A stretch of 6,194 nt of DNA from Clostridiales bacterium (GTDB lineage Bacteria; Bacillota; Clostridia; Tissierellales; Sedimentibacteraceae), in the NCBI GenBank assembly GCA_003487955.1, contig DNNJ01000197.1:1-6194 (forward strand), given 5' to 3'. This document shows, piece by piece, positions 1 through 6,194 of the stretch. The position numbers and the translations under genes were made by a program. The notes under the pieces were generated by a model. It was given only the letters and a program-made list of their open reading frames with translations, ran no database searches and was not told the origin of the DNA. The first letter of the stretch is position 1, and each line of letters begins with the position of its first letter.

Positions 1-2777
1 AGGTGAATTTAACCGGAGCCGTTGGAACTGCTGATAAAAAAGTATTGGAGAACAGGCCTATCACCAATCTTGGACAAGGATTGCAGGGCGTTATTCCAAA
101 CCTGCAGGTAAACCAATCCAGCTACTCACCCGGTAAAGGCTCTTCTTTTAACATCAGGGGGACCACTTCGCTTAATGGAGGCAGCCCGCTTGTTTTGGTT
201 GATGGCGTTGTGCAGGACCCCAATCTCATCAATCCGAATGACGTTGAAAGTGTTTCGGTACTGAAAGATGCCGCGTCAGCTTCTATTTACGGAGCACGTG
301 CCGCTTATGGTGTCATATTAATTACTACAAAAAATGGAAAAAAAGACCAAAAACCAACTTTAAATGTAAACACCTCCTATTCACTCACCTCACCTTCCAA
401 CATTCCCAAATACGCTGATAGCTGGGAATATATTACTTACATGAACCTGGCAAGTAAAAATGCGGGAGGTGGCGACTACTTTGATCAGCGCTTAATGAAA
501 TATGCAAAGGCATACTATGATGATCCGGTAAATAATCTTCCGGTGTATTATGACCCGACAATCGATACAGACGGCAAATACAAATATGCCGGCAATACAG
601 ATTGGGCAAAGGAACTTTATAAAAATGCCACTCTGCAACAATACAATGTCAACTTACAAGGTGGGTCAGAATCAGTAAGGTATTATGTTTCGTATGGTTT
701 CATGAATCAAGGAGGTTTTTTAAATTCTTTCGATGATAAATACCAACGACACAACATCGCCATGAATGTGAATGCGGATGTACTGCCGTGGTTGACATTC
801 GCTGCAAAAACTAAATACACGCACGGCAGCGAACTACACCCCTCGGGCGGTAGTAATGGTTGGTCCGGCATATCGGAATATAGCGGTCAGTTAAAAAATG
901 ACTTACGCCCCCTTATGCCCGTTAGGCATCCCGATGGTAATTGGGCTGGACAAGGCAGCTTTACAAACCCGTTTGCAGTTGGGGCCGAAGGTGGATATGA
1001 CAAAAGGAAAGTAAACGACCTGTGGCTTACAGGGGTTGTGACCATCAAACCAATAAAAGATTTAAACATAAACCTGGATTACACGTTCAATCCGTATTCG
1101 TGGAACAAAGAACGTACTTCCCGACTTTTTAGAGAATATTGGGCAGAACCGGGTAAATACAATATTTATCCGTGGGTAAACCCCAACTCGGTAGCGCTTG
1201 AAAACAACAATGATTATTACACTGCATTAAACGCTTTTGCAGATTACACAAAAAACTTTAATAATCACAATATCAAAGTTCTAGTAGGATATAACCAGGA
1301 GGTCAAAAAACTAAAATGGTTCTATGCCAAACGTGAAAACCTTATTGACAACGACTTGCCGGCAATCAATCGCGCCACAGGTGAAGACTATGTTGACGGC
1401 AAATCAACGAGCTGGGCAGTACAAGGTGTTTTCTACCGATTAAATTATGACTATGCAGGAAAATATTTGTTAGAACTCAACGGAAGATACGACGGTTCCT
1501 CCAAATTTCCATCGGGCGATCGCTTCGCATTTTATCCATCAGTATCCCTCGGCTGGAGGATGAGTGAAGAGCTATTTTGGGAGAACTTAAAAACAACCAT
1601 CGCTGACGCAAAAATAAGAGCATCTTACGGTTCACTTGGTAATCAAAATCTCAGTGACGCTGACGGAAACTTCCCTTACATCTCCAATTATAACATAAAT
1701 ACGGCAACAAATTATATTCTAGGGAACGGGCTTCCTGTTAGTATAACCGCAGGCGCATTGGTAAGTCCCAATTTCACGTGGGAAAGAGTAAACCAATGGA
1801 ATGCAGGACTGGATTTAGCATTCTTGACAAATAAATTAACAGCCAGCTTCGATGCATATCAACGAAGCACAATCGGCATGTTAACGGCGGGAAAACCGCT
1901 ACCAGCTATTTTGGGAACTGGTGTTCCACGCGAAAATGTTGCCGATCTTAAAACATATGGCTGGGAAGCTATTTTTACTTGGCGTGACAACGTTGGAGAC
2001 TTTTCGTACAACGCATCATTCAACATTGCCGATGCCCAGTCAGAAATCACTAAATTCGACAACCCAACAGGCGACCTCGCAAATTATTATGTCGGAAGGA
2101 AAATTGGGGAAATATGGGGGTATAAATCGAATGGACTTTTCCAGAGCGAAGCTGAAATCACTCAACACGTTAGTCAAGCTAAGCTTTATGGAGGAGATTG
2201 GAATCCTGGAGATGTCAAGTATGAAAACATTAACGGTGACCAGGAAATTTCATGGGGTAAAAATACACTTGACGATCACGGTGATTTAAGCATTATAGGG
2301 AATAACACCCCTCGCTTTCAATACGGTTTAACGGTTGGGGCTGCATGGAAGGGATTTGATGCGAATGTGTTTCTTCAGGGAGTTGGGAAGAGAGACCTCT
2401 GGATTTCAGGACGCTTCTTTGGTATTGGAAGTGAATGGGATGTCCCAATGAAAGCCACATTGGATCACTGGACCGTGGAAAATCCAAACGCCAAATTACC
2501 CCGTCCATACATCAACGGAGGACATGGAAACAGGCAGACCTCCACTCTGTATCTGCAAAATGCCGCTTACACCCGCTTAAAACAACTAAGCTTTGGTTAT
2601 ACTATTCCTCAGGAAATCACTCAAAAAATCGCCATAAGCAGAGCCCGCATCTATTTTACAGGTCAGAATTTGCTTACGTTTACAAAACTGAGCAATCTAT
2701 ACGACCCCGAAAATACCGATTTAATGGGATATCCAATACCTAAATCATTCTCATTTGGTCTCGACATCACCTTCTAA
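1..2777 (+). CDS. SusC-like TonB-dependent outer-membrane transporter, 5'-truncated by the window edge
   Basis: This is the C-terminal 924 or so residues of a SusC/RagA-family transporter, which imports glycan oligosaccharides across the outer membrane using TonB energy, with a SusD partner as lid. The reading frame is open from the first base; codons begin at position 3, where GTG is most likely an internal valine (a KKVNLTGAV-like stretch is common in the family) and not a start. The plug domain is seen at residues 1-112: an IRG motif near 51-53, LVLVDGV at 63-69, and the family signature ending the plug at 77-112 (VESVSVLKDA, then IYGARA and VILITTKNG). The rest is beta-barrel with alternating aromatic and polar residues, ending FSFGLDITF with a terminal phenylalanine, as expected for barrel assembly. 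The signal peptide, any CarboxypepD_reg-like N-terminal domain and the TonB box are missing because they lie upstream. No internal frameshift is seen. The immediate SusD neighbour confirms the assignment. The imported substrate cannot be read from sequence. Confidence 0.96.
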   Translation, partial: VNLTGAVGTADKKVLENRPITNLGQGLQGVIPNLQVNQSSYSPGKGSSFNIRGTTSLNGGSPLVLVDGVVQDPNLINPNDVESVSVLKDAASASIYGARAAYGVILITTKNGKKDQKPTLNVNTSYSLTSPSNIPKYADSWEYITYMNLASKNAGGGDYFDQRLMKYAKAYYDDPVNNLPVYYDPTIDTDGKYKYAGNTDWAKELYKNATLQQYNVNLQGGSESVRYYVSYGFMNQGGFLNSFDDKYQRHNIAMNVNADVLPWLTFAAKTKYTHGSELHPSGGSNGWSGISEYSGQLKNDLRPLMPVRHPDGNWAGQGSFTNPFAVGAEGGYDKRKVNDLWLTGVVTIKPIKDLNINLDYTFNPYSWNKERTSRLFREYWAEPGKYNIYPWVNPNSVALENNNDYYTALNAFADYTKNFNNHNIKVLVGYNQEVKKLKWFYAKRENLIDNDLPAINRATGEDYVDGKSTSWAVQGVFYRLNYDYAGKYLLELNGRYDGSSKFPSGDRFAFYPSVSLGWRMSEELFWENLKTTIADAKIRASYGSLGNQNLSDADGNFPYISNYNINTATNYILGNGLPVSITAGALVSPNFTWERVNQWNAGLDLAFLTNKLTASFDAYQRSTIGMLTAGKPLPAILGTGVPRENVADLKTYGWEAIFTWRDNVGDFSYNASFNIADAQSEITKFDNPTGDLANYYVGRKIGEIWGYKSNGLFQSEAEITQHVSQAKLYGGDWNPGDVKYENINGDQEISWGKNTLDDHGDLSIIGNNTPRFQYGLTVGAAWKGFDANVFLQGVGKRDLWISGRFFGIGSEWDVPMKATLDHWTVENPNAKLPRPYINGGHGNRQTSTLYLQNAAYTRLKQLSFGYTIPQEITQKIAISRARIYFTGQNLLTFTKLSNLYDPENTDLMGYPIPKSFSFGLDITF

Positions 2778-2793
2778 AAAATTCAGTAAAAAT

Positions 2794-4560
2794 ATGAATA
2801 CAAAACATAAAACATTAATTTTTCTAGTAGGTTTAGCACTTTCGTTCACAGCGTGCGACATCACAAACACTGTTCCAGAAGATGCTATTACTGATTTGAA
2901 CTACTGGAAAAAAGTTGAAGATCTAAAGCAATACGCCAACAACTTCTACACAACCCTCTCAGGACCTAGTCAATGGTATGACAACACAAGCGACAATTGT
3001 GTGACAAATTCGCCTGACAACAGGCTATTCAACAATATGACGGTACCCGGCACCGGTGGCGGCTGGGCAAGTGGAAACTGGACAAATATCCGAAACATCA
3101 ATTATTTCCTGCAACGCTATCAGACCGTTGAAGGAGATTCCAAAGAAATAAACCAGTACGTGGGTGAGATGCGTTTTTTCAGAGCACATGAGTATTTCAA
3201 CAAGGTAAAAACTTTCGGGGATGTTCCCTGGGTCGATAAGGATTTGACAACAACTGACGAGGACATCCTAATGAAACCCCGTGACCCACGTAAATTTGTC
3301 ATCGATAAAATTATTGAAGACCTGGAATTTGCTGCTGCTAATTTGAAGGATGCCTCTGAATTAGAAAATGGACGATTAAACAAATACTCTGCATTGCAGT
3401 TTCTTGCACGCGTGGCCTTATACGAAGGCACCTACATGAAATACAGGAATATAGGCGGATGGCAGTCTTACTTGGAAAAAGCGTCAAGTGTATCGGATCA
3501 AATTATCAATAGCGGTAAATACGCCATTGTGAAAGGAAATGCGCCTTATACGTTTGAAGGTTATCCTTTATTTTACAGGCAACAATTTATCCAGGAAGAC
3601 CTAACGTCAAATAAAGAAAGTGTGTTGGCCCGCATTTATCTTAAGGACAAATTAATGCATGGGTTATCGCGTTCGGTGAATGAAACGGGTTGGGGCATTA
3701 GCAAAGATTTTATTGAGAGTTTTCTTTGTATAGATGGCAAACCCATCTCATTAAGCAGCCAGTATCAAGGTGACGAATCCACAGAAAAAGAATTTCAAAA
3801 CCGTGACCCGAGGCTCAGGAATATGGTGGATAATCCCAAATTACCCTATTTTTTAAACGGGACTGTGCCTATCTCTTACCCAGTAACTTCTATTGCTGTC
3901 AATTCATGCCCTACCGGTTATATGGCCTCCAAATTTAGAGATCCTGTCCCTGCGCAAAATGAGGCAAATCAAACGACTTATGACTGGTACGTTTTCCGCT
4001 ATGCAGAAGTTCTGTTGATTAATGCGGAAGCAAAGGCAGAATTAGGCACCATCACACAAGAAGACCTGGATAAAACTATCAACCAATTACGCGCACGCCT
4101 GGATGAACCCGGAAAATTCCAAATGGGCCGCCTGTTCATGAATCCGCCCGTTGATCCCTTAGCAAAAATTAATGGAACTCCAAGATATGGCTATGAGGTT
4201 TCCCCTCTAATTTATGAAATAAGGAGAGAACGTAGAATTGAGCTCGCATTCGAAGGTTTCCGATGGGACGATATCGTAAGATGGAAAGCTGGAAAACTGA
4301 TTGAAAACCCGAAAACAATGGTGGGTATTACAGTAAACAACAATGTCGAGGAGAAATATATTCAATTCAACGATGGGACCAACCCATTCACAGGAAGATC
4401 ATTTTATGAAACCACTGACTGGGACGGAAAACTAAAAAAAATGTTAGCTGTATATGCAGATATGAACAGAACGTGGGACGATAAGTTATACTTAGACCCA
4501 CTTCCAACCGACCAGATGCAGCTGAATCCTAATTTAACCCAAAATCCAGGATGGGACTAA
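2794..4560 (+). CDS. SusD/RagB-like glycan-binding outer-membrane lipoprotein
   Basis: This 588-residue protein is the surface partner of the upstream SusC-like transporter; SusD proteins bind glycan and cap the transporter barrel. I chose the ATG at 2794, not the in-frame TTG at 2755, because 2794 gives a clean lipoprotein signal peptide: basic start MNTKHK, hydrophobic core at residues 8-16, and a lipobox SFTAC with the acylated cysteine at residue 21. The TTG start would add 13 polar residues and overlap the SusC gene. SusD-family signatures are present: FFRAHEYF and FGDVPW in 128-146, RDPRKF with a helix to about 184, NKYSALQFLARVALYEG at 196-212 (TPR-like helical region), NRDPRLR at 337-342, FRYAEVLLINAEAKAELG at 401-418, and the C-terminal IRRERRIELAFEGFRWDDI at 476-494. 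The protein ends with the usual LDPLP...NPNL.QNPGW tail. The 16-base gap to the SusC stop contains no hairpin, so the two genes are almost surely cotranscribed and perhaps translationally coupled. No truncation is seen. Confidence 0.96.
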   Translation: MNTKHKTLIFLVGLALSFTACDITNTVPEDAITDLNYWKKVEDLKQYANNFYTTLSGPSQWYDNTSDNCVTNSPDNRLFNNMTVPGTGGGWASGNWTNIRNINYFLQRYQTVEGDSKEINQYVGEMRFFRAHEYFNKVKTFGDVPWVDKDLTTTDEDILMKPRDPRKFVIDKIIEDLEFAAANLKDASELENGRLNKYSALQFLARVALYEGTYMKYRNIGGWQSYLEKASSVSDQIINSGKYAIVKGNAPYTFEGYPLFYRQQFIQEDLTSNKESVLARIYLKDKLMHGLSRSVNETGWGISKDFIESFLCIDGKPISLSSQYQGDESTEKEFQNRDPRLRNMVDNPKLPYFLNGTVPISYPVTSIAVNSCPTGYMASKFRDPVPAQNEANQTTYDWYVFRYAEVLLINAEAKAELGTITQEDLDKTINQLRARLDEPGKFQMGRLFMNPPVDPLAKINGTPRYGYEVSPLIYEIRRERRIELAFEGFRWDDIVRWKAGKLIENPKTMVGITVNNNVEEKYIQFNDGTNPFTGRSFYETTDWDGKLKKMLAVYADMNRTWDDKLYLDPLPTDQMQLNPNLTQNPGWD

Positions 4561-4577
4561 TTATTTATTCATTTCTA

Positions 4578-4605
4578 AAGGCTGGCTTAATTTTAAGTCA
4601 GCCTT
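4578..4605 (+). terminator. Hairpin between the SusD-like and fucosidase genes (possible terminator or attenuator)
   Basis: The left arm AAGGCTGGCTT (4578-4588) pairs with the right arm AAGTCAGCCTT (4595-4605): 11 pairs including one G-U (4585 with 4598) around the loop AATTTT, which could close by two further A-T pairs. It begins 17 bases after the SusD stop. The bases after it (CTAATTTTAAAAT) are T-rich but interrupted by A residues, so it is an imperfect intrinsic terminator. It could end a share of SusCD transcripts and lower fucosidase expression, or stabilise the 3' end of a processed SusCD message. The structure is read directly from the sequence; the function is inferred. Confidence 0.6.
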
Positions 4606-4630
4606 CTAATTTTAAAATATTCAATAAAAA

Positions 4631-6094
4631 ATGAAAGTTTTAAATATTAAGAAAATTTTATTTTTCTGTTTTATTGCTTCAGCATTTTTTTCATGCAAAA
4701 CGAATACAAACATCGCGCCTCCCGAACCCGTTTATCCTGTTCCTTCGGACAATCAATTAGCTTGGCACGAGATGGAAATGAATGCTTTTATTCATTTCAC
4801 TACGAATACATTCACAGATCTTGAATGGGGTTACGGTGACGAAAAAGAATCAATTTTCAATCCTACCGCATTAAATGTCGATCAATGGATGACAAATATA
4901 AAAGAGACCGGATTCAAAGGGGTTATACTGACATCAAAACACCATGATGGTTTTTGTTTATGGCCGTCCGAATTCACGGAACACTCTATAAAAAACAGTC
5001 CTTATAAGAATGGCCAGGGAGATATCGTGAAAGAAGTGAGTGACGCATGCAAGAAACACGGTTTAAAGTTTGGAGTTTATCTTTCCCCCTGGGACAGAAA
5101 TCATAAAGATTATGGGAACCCCGACTATATTTTCTATTACCGTAATCAAATAAAAGAACTATTTACAAATTATGGTGATATTTTTGAAATGTGGTTCGAT
5201 GGTGCAAACGGAGGAACAGGGTATTATGGAGGTGCAAGGGAAACCAGAAATATTGACAGGGAAACTTATTATGACTGGCCTACCACACTACGTCAAGTAA
5301 AAGAACTTCAGCCGAATGTCCTTTTCTTCAGTGATGCAGGCCCTGATATTCGTTGGGTCGGAAATGAGCAAGGGTATGTCAATGAAACAAATTGGAACAC
5401 GATCACTCCTGACACATTATATGCAGGCAAATCGGGCATCAGCAAAATTTTAAATACAGGCTCTATTGACGGAACCAATTGGATACCAGCGGAAGTAGAT
5501 GTATCAATCAGGCCGGGGTGGTTTTATCATGAAAGCGAAGATTCTTTAGTAAAAACTCCGGAAGAGTTATTTGACATTTATCTTACTTCTGTGGGAAGAG
5601 GTTCGGTTCTGTTATTGAATATTCCACCTGACAAAAGAGGCTTGATACACGAGAACGATGTCAAGTCTCTTAAGGGCTTTAAACAGCTCTTGGATGAGGC
5701 ATTTTCGAACAACTTGACTGAAGGCGCGAAGCTAAATGCAAGTAATTATCGTGGCAAATCAAATAACTATGCACCTACTAATCTTATTGACCACAAGAAG
5801 GATACTTACTGGACAACTGACGACGATGTCATCGCTGCCGATTTAGAAATCTTATTAAAAGAACCGCAACTTGTTTCATACATTTTATTACAAGAACATA
5901 TTAAACTGGGTCAACGGGTGAAATCTTTTTCAATTGAGACATGGGACGGTCATAAATGGGAAAAAGCAACTACGGGCACAACCATTGGACATAAAAGAAT
6001 TCTTAAAATTGATCCTGTAACTACATCAAAAATAAGATTGAGTATTCTCGACTCCAAAGCCTCCCCTGTATTGGCAAATGTTGAACTGTATTGA
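4631..6094 (+). CDS. GH29 alpha-L-fucosidase lipoprotein with C-terminal F5/8-type C (discoidin-like) domain
   Basis: This 487-residue enzyme is predicted to hydrolyse terminal alpha-L-fucose from glycans with retention of configuration. The ATG at 4631 directly opens a lipoprotein signal peptide: MKVLNIKK, a hydrophobic core at 9-20 and a lipobox AFFSC with cysteine 22, so the enzyme is membrane-anchored in the envelope; surface or periplasm cannot be decided. The GH29 barrel spans about 38-350: FIHFTTNTFTD (53-63), SKHHDGFCLWPS (102-113), YLSPWDRN (150-157), WFDGANGG (188-195) with Asp190 as expected nucleophile, WVGNEQG (242-248) with Glu246 as candidate acid/base, IRPGWFYH (293-300) and LLLNIPPDKRG (327-337). 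WDRN, WVGNE and IRPGWFYH resemble the GH29 branch specific for alpha-1,3/1,4 (Lewis-type) fucose; I infer that specificity from memory of the family. Residues 362-487 look like an F5/8-type C domain (TNLIDHKKDTYWTTDD, then KSFSIETWDGHKWE), often carbohydrate-binding. The gene lies 70 bases after SusD, beyond a hairpin, and no convincing promoter of its own is seen. Confidence 0.95.
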   Translation: MKVLNIKKILFFCFIASAFFSCKTNTNIAPPEPVYPVPSDNQLAWHEMEMNAFIHFTTNTFTDLEWGYGDEKESIFNPTALNVDQWMTNIKETGFKGVILTSKHHDGFCLWPSEFTEHSIKNSPYKNGQGDIVKEVSDACKKHGLKFGVYLSPWDRNHKDYGNPDYIFYYRNQIKELFTNYGDIFEMWFDGANGGTGYYGGARETRNIDRETYYDWPTTLRQVKELQPNVLFFSDAGPDIRWVGNEQGYVNETNWNTITPDTLYAGKSGISKILNTGSIDGTNWIPAEVDVSIRPGWFYHESEDSLVKTPEELFDIYLTSVGRGSVLLLNIPPDKRGLIHENDVKSLKGFKQLLDEAFSNNLTEGAKLNASNYRGKSNNYAPTNLIDHKKDTYWTTDDDVIAADLEILLKEPQLVSYILLQEHIKLGQRVKSFSIETWDGHKWEKATTGTTIGHKRILKIDPVTTSKIRLSILDSKASPVLANVELY

Positions 6095-6100
6095 TTTTGA

Positions 6101-6128
6101 TGTTTCAATTAATTGAACTGTTTCAATT
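6101..6128. repeat. Alternating AT-rich direct and inverted repeats after the fucosidase gene
   Basis: TGTTTCAATT occurs twice, at 6101-6110 and 6119-6128, an 18-base period. Between them, AATTGAA (6111-6117) is the inverse of both TTCAATT cores, so 6104-6117 is a perfect 14-base palindrome (TTCAATTAATTGAA), and 6111-6128 can form a hairpin of 7 A-T-rich pairs with loop CTGT. It begins 6 bases after the fucosidase stop. It could be a weak transcript end or a binding site for a dimeric regulator ahead of a following gene. It has no GC stem and no T-tract, so I do not call it a terminator. In AT-rich DNA a chance origin is possible. Confidence 0.5.
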
Positions 6129-6176
6129 GAGAAAAGAGAATCGTTTAGACGGAAGATTACAGCAAACGAAGTAATT

Positions 6177-6194
6177 ATGCTAAAAAACATCTAT
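6177..6194 (+). CDS. Possible first codons of the next PUL gene (cut by the window end)
   Basis: An ATG at 6177 is followed by CTA AAA AAC ATC TAT (MLKNIY), open to the window end. A short basic start leading into hydrophobic residues is how secreted proteins of PULs often begin, and the distance of 82 bases from the fucosidase stop is similar to the 70-base spacer before that gene. Six codons cannot prove a gene, and no ribosome site helps, since genes here show none. The product cannot be named. Confidence 0.3.

Noticed and set aside
3..5. GTG at position 3 as the true start of the SusC-like gene
   Set aside because: The protein would begin inside the plug domain with no signal peptide. 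The frame is open to the window edge and the GTG reads best as an internal valine.
1921..2743. Open frames at 1921-2289 and 2435-2743 (+), and 2293-2508 and 1859-2062 (-), inside the SusC-like gene
   Set aside because: They lie wholly within a strongly supported coding frame, have no recognisable domain or signal peptide, and look like frame shadows.
2755..2793. N-terminal extension of the SusD-like gene from a TTG at 2755
   Set aside because: It would overlap the end of the SusC-like gene and place 13 polar residues before a well-formed lipoprotein signal peptide that starts at the ATG at 2794.
3120..3431. Antisense open frame of 103 codons inside the SusD-like gene
   Set aside because: It overlaps conserved SusD motifs on the other strand and has no recognisable family features.
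4606..4630. A separate promoter for the fucosidase in the AT-rich spacer
   Set aside because: No TAnnTTTG -7 element paired with an upstream TTTG is visible; AT-richness alone does not support a promoter call.
5201..5275. Gly/Tyr-rich loop after the catalytic Asp of the fucosidase, seen as a possible novel insertion
   Set aside because: A similar GYYGG...ETR...YYDW stretch is, as far as I recall, usual in this branch of Bacteroidota GH29 enzymes, so it is not a special insertion.
6100..6174. Small open frame of 24 codons (starting MFQLIEL) after the fucosidase
   Set aside because: It is made largely of the AT-rich repeat block, ends at TAA in 6172-6174, and shows no known small-protein features.

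Overview
The window looks like part of a polysaccharide utilization locus (PUL) from a Bacteroidota genome. The evidence is a SusC-type TonB-dependent transporter followed at once by a SusD-type lipoprotein and a secreted glycoside hydrolase, in moderately AT-rich DNA with A-rich leaders and no clear Shine-Dalgarno sites. Order or genus cannot be fixed from these genes; both Sphingobacteriales-like and Bacteroidales-like hosts would fit.

Layout, all on the + strand: (1) 1-2777, the 3' part of a SusC-like outer-membrane transporter gene whose 5' end lies outside the window; (2) 2794-4560, a SusD-like glycan-binding lipoprotein, 16 bases after the SusC stop; (3) 4561-4630, a short spacer carrying a strong hairpin; (4) 4631-6094, a GH29 alpha-L-fucosidase lipoprotein with a C-terminal F5/8-type C (discoidin-like) domain; (5) 6095-6194, a 100-base AT-rich tail with alternating repeats and possibly the first codons of a further gene at 6177.

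Inferred joint role: the fucosidase, anchored by a lipid in the cell envelope, removes terminal L-fucose from a fucosylated glycan. The SusCD pair captures glycan or oligosaccharide at the surface and imports it into the periplasm with TonB energy. The fucosidase motifs resemble the GH29 branch that favours alpha-1,3/1,4-linked (Lewis-type) fucose, but this is a family-level inference. No regulator, sulfatase or second hydrolase is visible, so the full substrate cannot be named. All three genes are intact inside the window. I see no mobile element, CRISPR array, RNA gene or clearly novel system; the points worth a second look are small-scale regulatory ones.
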